Shown: positions 1-7,984, counted from the stretch's first letter. The stretch is 13,876 nucleotides of DNA from an uncultured Bacteroides sp. (GCA_900546355.1 URCM01000083.1:1-13876); one strand, 5' to 3'. Translations and numbers: made by a program. Notes: generated from the sequence alone by a model not told the origin.

Positions 1-27
1 ATGCCTCAAAAACTCATCCCAAATCAT
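1..27 (-). CDS. Possible start of a further operon gene (partial)
   Basis: Reading leftwards past the susD stop, an ATG at 27-25 opens a frame (MIWDEFLRH) that stays open to the window edge. It begins 33 bases after the susD stop. The other two minus-strand frames are closed by stops in the same 60 bases, and no terminator hairpin is visible there. A third gene after susCD is common in such operons. Nine codons are too few to identify a family or exclude chance, so this is only a candidate. Confidence 0.2.
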
Positions 28-60
28 CACACGATAAATTCAAAACAGCTTCTTATGCTC

Positions 61-1455
61 TCAGCGTGGATTGTCTTCCATGTCCGGATTATAACGTAAT
101 ACCGTAGGCGGAATAGGCAATACATATTTGGGGCTGTTAGGCTCCAATGTATAGTCTACCCCGTTGGCGCGGTGTGTGATGGTCTTGGCAAATTCAAGTT
201 CTTTGTTCAGACGCTTCAAGTCGATAAGGCGCATACACCCGTTCATGGTCAGTTCGCGCCGTCTTTCTTCTAATACCAGGCGTAAAGCCTCCTCATTGCT
301 GTCGGCACTGATTGGCGTATTATTTACAATCCGATAGTCGCGCAACGTGTTGATATATTCCATCGCTTGGTCCTTCGAGCCGATTCTTGCTTCACACTCT
401 GCCGCAATCAGGTAGATTTCAGGTGTGCCCATGGCAATGTTGAGTGCTACATAAGGCGCATAGAGGTCGTAGTCGGTAGTAGTAGTTCCTAAACGTTTGG
501 TGAAATAAAGCAGGTAACGCTTGTCATTCTCGTGGTCGTACAGGTTGATAAGGTCATCAGAGCCATATACCGAGGAGTTGACTCCGTATACATATGGCAT
601 CCGTCGCACATAGATGTTTTCCGGATTGTCGGAAGGGTCTTGTGGCAAATCGGTGCGTCCGAAGTATTGTTCAGGGTCTACCACGTTATATTGCTTCATG
701 TCGAGCAAAGTGGAATTGTTTTCCAACGAAAGTCGGGCGTTCTCTAAAGCTTGTTCGTAATCGCCCATATAGAGGTACATACGCGCCAGCATACCGTAGC
801 CTACAGGACGTGAAGCGCGGTTGGCATTCAATACGGGGCGTTCAGGCAAATTGAGTGAGGCCTGGTCAAGATCCGCTTTGATTTGGTCATACACTTGCTG
901 TACCGTAGCCCGCGTCAGATTGCTCTTGTTTATGTCTTCGTCTAACAACAGAGGCACGCCGGGGTCGGTTTGCGCTGTTTCTGCATCGTAATGCTTGCCG
1001 TAAGCGTTGACCAGCGTCAAGTATTCGAAGGCGCGTCCTACCAAGGCTTCTGCCTGTACTTGTTTTTTATGTTCTTCGGTAGCGTTGCTCGAACCTAATA
1101 CATTATTGATGATAACGTTGTAGGTATAGATACGGTTGTACGAATAAGTCCATAACCCATCTGTCTCGCCATCACCGAATACTTCCGATTGAAAAGTGTA
1201 CAAGCGTTGGTTGGGCAGTTCCATGTAGTTGAATCCGCCGGTCATGTCATCGTCATCCAGCATGAAGATGTCATCGGTCAGATAGATAGGATACGATTCA
1301 GACGCTTTCATCAGCTGCGCGTCGTTGAGCAAGGTTTCATAGTCTTCGCAGGTCTTTGGAATGACGATTCCTTTCGGCTGAATATCTAAAAAGTTGTCAC
1401 ACGAAGCGAAAGCCAGACAACATCCTGCAAACAAGGTCAGTATTTTTTTATTCAT
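61..1455 (-). CDS. SusD/RagB-family outer-membrane substrate-binding lipoprotein
   Basis: Surface lipoprotein that caps the SusC pore and captures ligand for TonB-dependent import. The 464-residue protein begins with a lipoprotein signal peptide: a charged MNKK start, a hydrophobic stretch, and lipobox LAFASC with acceptor Cys19. It is followed by the family-typical DNFLDIQPKG. The helical core shows RAFEYLTLVNAYG (about 141-153) and a TPR-like segment near 221-242. The C-terminus, with LPIPPTVLRYNPDMEDNPR, matches the usual SusD end. The frame stays open to 1587, but that would overlap the 3' end of susC; the lipoprotein signal fixes the start at 1455, 11 bp after the susC stop, implying co-transcription. 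The family assignment is secure. The ligand cannot be read from sequence, and the early region (LTDDIFMLDDDD) resembles SusDs paired with signalling transporters rather than starch-type ones. Confidence 0.95.
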   Translation of the reverse strand: MNKKILTLFAGCCLAFASCDNFLDIQPKGIVIPKTCEDYETLLNDAQLMKASESYPIYLTDDIFMLDDDDMTGGFNYMELPNQRLYTFQSEVFGDGETDGLWTYSYNRIYTYNVIINNVLGSSNATEEHKKQVQAEALVGRAFEYLTLVNAYGKHYDAETAQTDPGVPLLLDEDINKSNLTRATVQQVYDQIKADLDQASLNLPERPVLNANRASRPVGYGMLARMYLYMGDYEQALENARLSLENNSTLLDMKQYNVVDPEQYFGRTDLPQDPSDNPENIYVRRMPYVYGVNSSVYGSDDLINLYDHENDKRYLLYFTKRLGTTTTDYDLYAPYVALNIAMGTPEIYLIAAECEARIGSKDQAMEYINTLRDYRIVNNTPISADSNEEALRLVLEERRRELTMNGCMRLIDLKRLNKELEFAKTITHRANGVDYTLEPNSPKYVLPIPPTVLRYNPDMEDNPR

Positions 1456-1466
1456 ATCATTATGCT

Positions 1467-4400
1467 TTAAAGGTTGATGGATAATCCGATGGTATAAGTT
1501 GTCGGGTTGGGTAAAGTGAGTGAGCCCCATCCGTAGCCCGATACAGCGTATGCTTCCGGGTCGATGTCGCCATTTGCCGCCCACCACCAGGCGTCACTGA
1601 CCTGACAGGTAATGGCAGCCGAGCTGATGGCAAAGCGCCGCAACCATCTGGAAGGTAAGTTATAGCTGAGAGAGATATCGCGCAATTTGATATAGTCTGC
1701 CCGTTTCACGTGTACATCGGCGGCATACCATGCTTGTGCCTGCGTGTAATAAATATTCCGGTTGAAGGCAGGTCCTACTCCTGGGATATTCTCATCGCCC
1801 GGTTGCCTCCAGTGGTTCAAGTTGATGCGGTTCAGGTTGGCGGTAGGTGCGCCGCTCATATACGTCTGCGTTACATCACGCATTACATGGCCACCATAGT
1901 ATACGAACATGAACGACAAATCGAAATCTTTGTAGCGGAATGAGTTCTTTAACGAAGCGGTATATTTCGGTGTACGTGTACCCGAATATACCAATTCATC
2001 CACCGAGCTGACCTGTGCCACTTTATTTCCATCTTTGTCATAAACCAAAGCACTTCCGTCTTCGTGACTCAGTCCGGCATAACGGTAGCTGAAGAGGCTG
2101 TTTACCGGATAGCCAATGGCGTCTACGTCGTAAGCCGTGTAATAGAACACGCTTTCTTGAGTACCCTCTAAGTTCAACAGCTTATTCTTATTGTAGCCGA
2201 ACATGAAGTTGGTTCCCCATGTGAAATCCTTGTTCCGGATGTTGACGCTTTGCAGGGCGATTTCCACACCCCGGTTGTTCATCTTGCCATAGTTTTGCAT
2301 CAAGGTTGTCCAGCCTAAGGTAGGGTCGGCATTACGGTTGCCTAACAGGTCGGTTGTGCGTTTGTTGTAGAAATCGATACTTCCGCTTAGGCGCGAGTTG
2401 AAAAGGGCGAAGTCTACGCCGACATTCACCGAAGAAGTCTTTTCCCAACGCAATTGGTCGTTAGGCGGATTGGAAATAGAAGAGCCAATACCACCCACCC
2501 AGTCGTTGTAGCCGGTATTGGTGATGCTCAGATACGGGCCTGCGTTCTTCGGCACATTTCCCGCGATACCATACGTCAAGCGTAAGTTCAGACGGTTAAG
2601 CCATGAAATGTCTTTCATAAACTCTTCATGTCCGAGTTGCCATCCTGCCCCAACCGACCACAACGGACGATACTGATACTTAGGATCGGTTCCGAACAAA
2701 TTCGATTGGTCAATACGCATGCTGGCGGTCAGTGAATATTTTTCGTCGAAGGTGTACGAACCGTTGGCGTAAAATGAGACATAACGGTCTTCATCCGCCA
2801 AGAGATAATTATTACTGGTGTAATACCACGTAAAATATCCGTTCAATGCTTCTGTTCCACTTAACGGGGTTAATATCAACGGATTGAAAGGGCTATAGGC
2901 AAGGCTGTTGTCATCATAACCCAAATAGAGTGCAGTGGTCGAACTGCTTCGTACCAACCGGCGTTCCGCTCCAGCCAGTGCGGTGACGTTATGTTTGCCA
3001 TTGAACAAGCGGTTGAAATTCAACTGAGCACGCAACGTATACGAATAGGCATCCCCTCGTGTTTCCGACAATTGCCCTCCTTTAGGAATATTCAGTGTAA
3101 GCGTTTGGGTAGCCTGGTCGTATTGGGCGGCATCGTTTACCATATTGCGTACCGTGTACGACTGTGCATCGTAAAGATAACGGTTTTTGCTGGATGTGCT
3201 TTCCGTCTGGTACTTCAAGTCTAATGTCAGTCCTTCGATGATTTTAAAGTTGACACCGACAAAGATACGGTAATAGTTGCTGCTGTTATCATAATTTTCC
3301 AACGGACGGTTTTCTATCGGATTATAGTGTTCGTCCATCAAGCCGATACTTTGCAAGCGTTCCAGTTCGTATTCCGATTTGCCGCGTTGCCAGTTCAGCG
3401 GGTTTCCTTGCCCGTCGCGCAGCATATAATAACTGGGATAATTCTGCATCAGCGTGCTGTAACTGCTTTCCGCTCCCGTATCCCCCTGCGTCTTAGTGAA
3501 GCTGCCTTGTACACCAATATACGCCGACATCCAGTCGAAGAATTCCATGTCATCTTTCAGATTGAAGCCAAGACGACTGGAGCTTTGGTGCTTCTGATTA
3601 GGATATGTCCCTGTATAATTGACTGATACAATGTAACGGTTCTTCTGCGAGCCTCCTGAAAGCGACAAATTGTGTTGATGAGTCAGTCCGGTACGGGCAA
3701 ACTCGTCTTCTATCTGCTTCCGGTTGTCCTGTGTGCGGTAAGGCAACAAGGCTTGTTCTAACTGTTGGTCGGTCAAATTGCCCCGTTCGTGCTGGTACAA
3801 TAAGGATACGACAGGATTCAATGCCTGTCGTTGATTCAGGTTTTCATAATCGGCATGATAGTAGTTGAAACCTTCGATTTGAGTATCGACCAGTTCCGAA
3901 CTGCTCATCAAATTCAAGTAGTCTAAATCGGGTTTGGGAGTGAATTTAATGCTTCCGTTGTAACTGATGCGGGTCTTGCCCTCTTGTCCCCGCTTGGTAG
4001 TAATGACAATTACACCGTTGGCAGCGCGTGCCCCGTAAATAGAACTGGCCGCAGCATCTTTTAAAACCGTGATGTTTTCTACATCCGACGGATTGATGGA
4101 AGCCAGTTCTCCTTCGTACGGCATTCCATCTACTACATAAAGCGGAGTGGTGGCTTCATTGATAGACGTAATACCACGGATAACGATAGCCTCATCGCTG
4201 TTCCCCGTACGGTTGATACCCGCCACAAGCCCTTCGATGCGCGACAAAATGTTAGTTTCCAGTTTGCCTTTTGTACTTTCTGCATTCAGTACAGTATACG
4301 AACCTGTGGCCCGCTCTTTCGATAAGGTCTGATATCCGGTCACCACTACTTCGCTTAAAGCGGCATCATTTGATTCCATGACAACATTGATGGTTCTACG

Positions 4401-4961
4401 GTTACCTTTTATTTTTACGGCCTGGTCATTCATGCCAATGTACGTAAATGTCAGCAAGTCGCCCGGTTTGACGCGCAAGGCATAGTGCCCGTCCATATTG
4501 GTAACCGTACCCGTCTTGCTTCCGCCAACTTTTACGTTTACTCCGATAAGGCTTTCGCCGTTTTCGTCTGTCACGGTACCATTTAGCATAAAACTGTCTT
4601 CTTGCCGCGTTGTTTTCCGTACGGGCAACAGCAAAATCAAGTTTCGCTTTACCTCATAACGTATAGAGGCTTGTTTACATAAATCATCCAATACTTCCGA
4701 CAGCTTTGCGGGAGAAGAATAATCCAAAGTGACGCGGATGTGCGGACTGACCGTTTGTTCGTCATAAACAAAGTGCGTGTCTGCTTCTTTCTGTATCAGC
4801 TCCAGCACTTCGCGTATCGGCACGTTACTTTTACGGATGGTAATCATTTTGTCGGCCTGTGCAAAAAGAGCCAAGTGCGTGCAAAGTAACAATGCCAGCA
4901 CCCATGTTCCCCTTAAAATCAATTGGAGAACGGATTGTTCGCTTAACCTTTTCTTTTTCAT
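1467..4961 (-). CDS. SusC/RagA-family TonB-dependent transporter with STN signalling domain
   Basis: Outer-membrane beta-barrel that imports a SusD-captured ligand using TonB energy. The 1164-residue order is: signal peptide about 1-36 (ending LFAQA); STN domain about 38-113; carboxypeptidase-regulatory-like beta-sandwich about 125-197 (LNGTVTDENGESLIGVNV); TonB-box-like LSEVVVTGY at 202-210; plug with LYVVDGMPY (274-282) and KDAAASSIYGARAANGVIVI (301-320); then the barrel to the terminal strand TIGLSINL. The STN domain is established as the part that contacts FecR-type anti-sigma factors, and the GYQTLSKERATGS stretch after the TonB box is the form I associate with sigma/anti-sigma-linked SusCs. 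It is full length with no frameshift. It is first in an operon with susD, and its own promoter candidate lies at 5026-5056. The substrate is unknown. Confidence 0.96.
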   Translation of the reverse strand: MKKKRLSEQSVLQLILRGTWVLALLLCTHLALFAQADKMITIRKSNVPIREVLELIQKEADTHFVYDEQTVSPHIRVTLDYSSPAKLSEVLDDLCKQASIRYEVKRNLILLLPVRKTTRQEDSFMLNGTVTDENGESLIGVNVKVGGSKTGTVTNMDGHYALRVKPGDLLTFTYIGMNDQAVKIKGNRRTINVVMESNDAALSEVVVTGYQTLSKERATGSYTVLNAESTKGKLETNILSRIEGLVAGINRTGNSDEAIVIRGITSINEATTPLYVVDGMPYEGELASINPSDVENITVLKDAAASSIYGARAANGVIVITTKRGQEGKTRISYNGSIKFTPKPDLDYLNLMSSSELVDTQIEGFNYYHADYENLNQRQALNPVVSLLYQHERGNLTDQQLEQALLPYRTQDNRKQIEDEFARTGLTHQHNLSLSGGSQKNRYIVSVNYTGTYPNQKHQSSSRLGFNLKDDMEFFDWMSAYIGVQGSFTKTQGDTGAESSYSTLMQNYPSYYMLRDGQGNPLNWQRGKSEYELERLQSIGLMDEHYNPIENRPLENYDNSSNYYRIFVGVNFKIIEGLTLDLKYQTESTSSKNRYLYDAQSYTVRNMVNDAAQYDQATQTLTLNIPKGGQLSETRGDAYSYTLRAQLNFNRLFNGKHNVTALAGAERRLVRSSSTTALYLGYDDNSLAYSPFNPLILTPLSGTEALNGYFTWYYTSNNYLLADEDRYVSFYANGSYTFDEKYSLTASMRIDQSNLFGTDPKYQYRPLWSVGAGWQLGHEEFMKDISWLNRLNLRLTYGIAGNVPKNAGPYLSITNTGYNDWVGGIGSSISNPPNDQLRWEKTSSVNVGVDFALFNSRLSGSIDFYNKRTTDLLGNRNADPTLGWTTLMQNYGKMNNRGVEIALQSVNIRNKDFTWGTNFMFGYNKNKLLNLEGTQESVFYYTAYDVDAIGYPVNSLFSYRYAGLSHEDGSALVYDKDGNKVAQVSSVDELVYSGTRTPKYTASLKNSFRYKDFDLSFMFVYYGGHVMRDVTQTYMSGAPTANLNRINLNHWRQPGDENIPGVGPAFNRNIYYTQAQAWYAADVHVKRADYIKLRDISLSYNLPSRWLRRFAISSAAITCQVSDAWWWAANGDIDPEAYAVSGYGWGSLTLPNPTTYTIGLSINL

Positions 4962-5025
4962 GGTTACAGTCTTTAAATGAATTTAGTTATATAATTATGT
5001 TAAGATTCTTGTAGATGATTTATAG

Positions 5026-5056
5026 ATAAGAGCAGGTAAATGAAAAAACAGGTGAC
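5026..5056 (-). promoter_or_regulatory. Candidate ECF-sigma promoter of susCD (GTCACC-N18-CTCTTAT)
   Basis: On the minus strand GTCACC (5056-5051) is followed after exactly 18 bases by CTCTTAT (5032-5026), 64 bases before the susC ATG. The same two boxes with the same 18-base spacing occur before the TlpA-like gene at 6814-6784. The two sites agree at 19 of 31 positions, including a TTTT run just inside the first box. Reading the boxes as -35 and -10 elements for the locus ECF sigma factor is inference. The spacing fits a promoter, and neither gene has a TAnnTTTG element nearby. Confidence 0.65.
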
Positions 5057-5153
5057 AATAAGTATGAAAAAATATGAAAAGAGAAAACGAAATGTTTTTA
5101 TACAACAGGTTTGGATGATGAATAAAAAGACAGAATAAAACAGCACCGGAAAC

Positions 5154-5214
5154 ACGATTAGTAATCGTCATGCCGCACGATTACTAATCGTCACGCTGTA
5201 CGATTACTAATCGT
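5154..5214. repeat. Three 15-bp palindromes at a 23-bp period
   Basis: Copies at 5154-5168 (ACGATTAGTAATCGT), 5177-5191 and 5200-5214 (both ACGATTACTAATCGT) start exactly 23 bp apart. Each is a 7-1-7 dyad: arms ACGATTA and TAATCGT around one central base. The central base is G in the first copy and C in the other two, so copy 1 is the exact reverse complement of copies 2 and 3. The 8-bp spacers, CATGCCGC and CACGCTGT, are partly alike. The array lies about 100 bp upstream of the putative susC -35 box. It could be a cluster of operator sites or a REP-like intergenic repeat; the sequence alone does not decide. Confidence 0.85.
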
Positions 5215-5321
5215 ACCGATCCCGCAGTTATATTGCTTGCCGCTCATGGATAAATCAGGCAGGTTACGCCGCTTATTGCAACCGGGTTTACGGATTGATC
5301 CGCCCTTGGGGCGATTTATGG

Positions 5322-5376
5322 AAAACACAGAGGCACATAAAGAGTCTTTTTCAATTCCTCTTTATGTGCCTCTGTG
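5322..5376 (-). terminator. Rho-independent terminator of the TlpA-like gene
   Basis: Perfect 19-bp inverted repeat (arms 5326-5344 and 5358-5376, 13-base loop) starting 30 bases after the TlpA-like stop codon. On the minus strand the hairpin is followed by TTTTC. It would end transcription from the TlpA-like gene and so separate it from susCD. The arm motif TGTGCCTCTGTG resembles the TGTGTCTTTGTG in the terminator after waaA. Confidence 0.8.
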
Positions 5377-5406
5377 ATGATTGTCCTGTAAATACGTAGG
5401 GAATCT

Positions 5407-6741
5407 TTATTCGGCTAACAGACGGTCGAGCAAAGCCGTAATCTTTTCTTTTTCGGAAGGACGGGGAGCATACGCGTCGACGATATTGAAGTTTTTGTCG
5501 ATAACCAGGAAGCGTGGAATGTAATGTATTTCCCAGTGGGTGCGGAGGGAAGTATCGACAGAATTATACTGCTTTAGCGCTTTCTTTTCATGCGCAAGAT
5601 AGGACAGCCACGCTTTTTTGTTGGTATCCGTTGAGACGGGCACGAATGTAACGGCTTTGCCGGCATAGGCTTTGGCCAGCTTTTCGAAATAAGGAGATTC
5701 CTGCTTGCACGGGCCGCACCAGGTCGCCCATAAATCTACATACAAGACGTTGCCTTTCAAGTCGCTTAAGTGAATCGTATTGCCTTCCGTGTCCTCCAGC
5801 TCAATGTCGAAGGCCGGATGTCCGGGCAAAAGCTTGCCCGATTGTTCTACTTTGGCGATAACCTCTGCTTTAAAGGCGGAGTCGTTTAAGGTTGCCGCAT
5901 AGGCGGTTACGCTGTCTGTCAATTGCTTGGTTACCTGTGAGTTGAGCTTTTCTATCCATTCGGCTGAACGGTAAAGTTCATTCATGCGCGGAGAGAATTC
6001 GATGCCGCTTGCCCATTGGTCTTTCATCGGGCCGAACGCGTAGCTCAGGACATCGCGGACTACAGCCACATCCAGATAGGCGTCGTTGTTCAGTCCAGCA
6101 AGAATGGGTTGTACGTAAGGAGTAATTTGAGCGGCAAAGGCTGCACGGTCTTCCACGTCGGCGTAACTTCCATAGCAAATGTAACTGTTCGCCACGTCCG
6201 CCCGGATGCGTGCCGTTTCGAGTTCTTTGAATGTTGCCGAAACGTTTGCCAGCCCGTCTAATTGTTTTTGCCGTTCGGCGGCAAGGCTGTCAATAAGGGC
6301 TTTGGTCGCGTCGAACGAGCCGCGCAAGTTTCCTCCCGCTTCCAGAAACGAGCCTCCTTTCGGGAAGAGACGATACTTCATGTAATTGTTTGCTTCGGCT
6401 CCTATGCCTTGGAACTCGGCTTCCTGGTTGGATTGCGTGATTTTCAAGGTCAGGTCATCGCCCGGCGTCAGATACAGTGTATTGCGGCAAATGCTGTAAT
6501 AAGCAGGTTCTTTTATCGTGACAATCGTGTCGAAGTATCCTGCGCTGTCGGTATGTAACAAGATGTCCCGGCTATTGCCTAACAAACTTGACGCGCCGTC
6601 ATAACGCATGGGGACATCGACGGTTCCCATGTCTGTCAATTGACCTTTCAGGTGTACAGTCGTGGCAGGTTCTGTTTGTTTCTGCCCACAGCTGGCAAGG
6701 CAGAAACAGCCTGCTAACAAGAAATAAATCGTCTTTTTCAT
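5407..6741 (-). CDS. TlpA/thioredoxin-like disulfide oxidoreductase lipoprotein
   Basis: Periplasm-facing lipoprotein of 444 residues, predicted to reduce or exchange disulfides. The start MKKTIYFLLAG leads to lipobox LASC with acceptor Cys18. Residues about 25-120 look like a beta-rich N-terminal domain (VHLKGQLTDMGTVDVPM onward) of the kind found in front of many Bacteroidales TlpA proteins, then a helical linker to about 300. The C-terminal thioredoxin/AhpC-TSA domain holds DLWATWCGPC with the catalytic WCGPC at 341-345 and the cis-proline motif HYIPRF (Pro409). It lies 96 bp after fecR with its own promoter candidate (6784-6814) and is closed by a strong terminator, so it is probably a monocistronic member of the same regulon as susCD. 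The partner is unknown: it could reduce the imported ligand, or maintain cysteines in proteins of this locus. Confidence 0.9.
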   Translation of the reverse strand: MKKTIYFLLAGCFCLASCGQKQTEPATTVHLKGQLTDMGTVDVPMRYDGASSLLGNSRDILLHTDSAGYFDTIVTIKEPAYYSICRNTLYLTPGDDLTLKITQSNQEAEFQGIGAEANNYMKYRLFPKGGSFLEAGGNLRGSFDATKALIDSLAAERQKQLDGLANVSATFKELETARIRADVANSYICYGSYADVEDRAAFAAQITPYVQPILAGLNNDAYLDVAVVRDVLSYAFGPMKDQWASGIEFSPRMNELYRSAEWIEKLNSQVTKQLTDSVTAYAATLNDSAFKAEVIAKVEQSGKLLPGHPAFDIELEDTEGNTIHLSDLKGNVLYVDLWATWCGPCKQESPYFEKLAKAYAGKAVTFVPVSTDTNKKAWLSYLAHEKKALKQYNSVDTSLRTHWEIHYIPRFLVIDKNFNIVDAYAPRPSEKEKITALLDRLLAE

Positions 6742-6763
6742 CGGAAATGCAGTTTAAAGTGGA

Positions 6764-6775
6764 TAACTTAAGTTA
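6764..6775. promoter_or_regulatory. 12-bp palindrome TAACTTAAGTTA before the TlpA-like gene
   Basis: A perfect 12-bp dyad lying 9 to 20 bases downstream of the putative -10 box and 22 bases before the start codon, so near the expected transcription start. That position suits a repressor operator, but no cognate regulator is evident in the window and AT-rich palindromes arise by chance. Confidence 0.3.
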
Positions 6776-6783
6776 ATTCGCTT

Positions 6784-6814
6784 ATAAGAGTGCATTTCTT
6801 GGAAAATGGGTGAC
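6784..6814 (-). promoter_or_regulatory. Candidate ECF-sigma promoter of the TlpA-like gene (GTCACC-N18-CTCTTAT)
   Basis: GTCACC at 6814-6809 and CTCTTAT at 6790-6784 on the minus strand, 18 bases apart, 42 bases before the ATG. It is the same bipartite element as upstream of susC. It sits in the 96-bp gap after fecR, so the TlpA-like gene can be induced separately from the sigma/anti-sigma pair. Assignment to the adjacent ECF sigma factor is inferred from co-location and sharing. Confidence 0.65.
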
Positions 6815-6837
6815 GGCGGCATCGTGCTTTCTTGCCG

Positions 6838-7956
6838 TTACACGTGCTCTATGGTATAAACGTTTTTGTCTTTCCGTCCTGCCTTGCGGTCGATAAAGAT
6901 TACATTTCCCTGGCGGATGAATTTAACATCCGATACAGCCTGTATGGTTTCGATAGCCATGTTCAGTTCTTCTTTACGGAATATGACACCGGCAAAGTGT
7001 TTTTCTTTCAGTTCGGGATATTTAAACTGCATATCTACGTTATACCAGCGCGAGAGTTGTGCTGTAATTTCTTCGAGTGAAGTGTTGCGGAATTCATAAA
7101 TCCCTTCTGTCCAGCACGTGTACAGATGAGCGTCTACAGCGCGGGTGGTCAGTTGATTATCCGAAGAAAGGATGGCTTGCTCATTGGGAAACAATTCAAG
7201 TTCCTTGAATGGAGTCTTGATTTTGACGCATCCTTCGGCAAGGGTGGTTTTGGTGGAAGTCTGCGGATAAGCAGCAATGTTGAACTTCGATGCAGTTCCT
7301 TCAACAATCATATTCGAGGCACGTACCGTAAAAAGGGAAGCGGTATCTTGGGGGACGTGAAAGAAAGCTTCACCCTTTAATATCACTTCACGGTTTTCTC
7401 CTTTGAACGAGACGGGATATTTGAGTGAACTTTCCGAGTTGAGCCATATCTGTGTCCCGTCAGATAAGACCAACTGGTATTCACCTCCTTTAGGAATGAC
7501 CAAAGTGTTATATTCTTGTACCGGCTTTGCTTCGGCTGTTTTCCGGTAAGTCAAGATACCTTCTTGGCGGTCGTTGGTAAAGAGGGCGGAATCTTTCTTA
7601 TCGGTTAAAGAATGGTTTTGGTCTAGATTGATTTTCTCTCCGTTGCTCAAGAACAGGATGGCTTTGCTTTCGCCTTTTTCCGGAAAATCATCGGCGGATG
7701 CCGATATTGTTTCTTGTAAAGCAAGTGTTTGCTGTTCTTTTTCTTGCGACAGCCATACGGAAAAGCCCCCTAAGGCAATGAGACATACAGCCATGTAGGC
7801 GAGACGTGTAATCACACGTTTCTTCCGTCTTCTGGCAATCCGGCGTTGCAGTCTTTCCCATCCTTGTCCGGTATCATGTCCCGACAGAAATTCTTCCTCA
7901 CGGCTTGCCAGATATTGTTCGATTTCTTTTCTATTAAGTCTATATTTATTGTTCAT
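6838..7956 (-). CDS. FecR-family transmembrane anti-sigma factor
   Basis: Inner-membrane protein of 372 residues that should hold the neighbouring ECF sigma factor and release it on a signal from the SusC STN domain. A cytoplasmic N-terminus of about 50 residues, with WERLQRRIARRRKKR just before the membrane, is followed by one membrane helix (about 52-69, YMAVCLIALGGFSVWL). The periplasmic FecR domain spans about 150-245 (IPKGGEYQLVLSDGTQIWLN, GEAFFHV, VEGTASKFNI). The C-terminal DUF4974-like STN-fold region spans about 285-355 (FRNTSLEEITAQLSRWYNV). The topology, domain order and length are ordinary for Bacteroidales FecR proteins. It starts 28 bp after the sigma gene, so the two are probably co-transcribed. 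No copy of the shared GTCACC/CTCTTAT promoter is seen ahead of it. Confidence 0.95.
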   Translation of the reverse strand: MNNKYRLNRKEIEQYLASREEEFLSGHDTGQGWERLQRRIARRRKKRVITRLAYMAVCLIALGGFSVWLSQEKEQQTLALQETISASADDFPEKGESKAILFLSNGEKINLDQNHSLTDKKDSALFTNDRQEGILTYRKTAEAKPVQEYNTLVIPKGGEYQLVLSDGTQIWLNSESSLKYPVSFKGENREVILKGEAFFHVPQDTASLFTVRASNMIVEGTASKFNIAAYPQTSTKTTLAEGCVKIKTPFKELELFPNEQAILSSDNQLTTRAVDAHLYTCWTEGIYEFRNTSLEEITAQLSRWYNVDMQFKYPELKEKHFAGVIFRKEELNMAIETIQAVSDVKFIRQGNVIFIDRKAGRKDKNVYTIEHV

Positions 7957-7984
7957 AGGTATTAATTAGTAGTTCGATGATTCG

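Larger units (their letters stand above)
4962..5406. other. 445-bp intergenic region between the TlpA-like gene and susC
   Basis: No gene is supported here. Reading toward susC it holds the TlpA-like gene's terminator hairpin (5322-5376), a stretch with two small GC-rich inverted repeats (CGGAT/ATCCG arms at 5291-5302 and CGCCC/GGGCG arms at 5301-5313), a three-copy palindrome array (5154-5214), the candidate ECF promoter (5026-5056), and an AT-rich leader of about 60 bases before the susC ATG. I found no match to the housekeeping Bacteroides -7 element TAnnTTTG toward susC between 5325 and 4962, which fits use of an alternative sigma factor. The part from 5215 to 5325 looks richer in G+C than the susC-proximal part; I could not assign it to any element. 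Confidence 0.7.

Noticed and set aside
532..854. Plus-strand open frames opposite susD, susC and the other minus-strand genes
   Set aside because: They are antisense shadows of strongly conserved genes, have no recognisable domains, and overlap each other in several frames.
1456..1587. N-terminal extension of the susD reading frame to 1587
   Set aside because: It would overlap the last 40 codons of susC and place the lipoprotein signal peptide inside the protein; the lipobox-bearing start at 1455 explains the sequence.
5154..5214. CRISPR array
   Set aside because: Repeats are 15 bp, palindromic and separated by only 8 bp of partly similar sequence; there are three copies and no cas gene nearby.
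5215..5325. Remnant of an insertion sequence in the G+C-richer part of the susC upstream region
   Set aside because: No terminal inverted repeats, target duplication or transposase fragment could be found; only two short inverted repeats are present.
6744..6798. Leader RNA hairpin of the TlpA-like gene (GAAATGCA at 6744-6751 and TGCATTTC at 6791-6798)
   Set aside because: The distal arm lies inside the spacer between the putative -35 and -10 boxes, so it would not be in the transcript. The dyad could only act as DNA, and the arms are 39 bases apart.
6817..6837. Terminator after fecR (CGGCA/TGCCG)
   Set aside because: A 5-bp stem with an 11-base loop and no immediate T run is too weak, and it abuts the GTCACC box.
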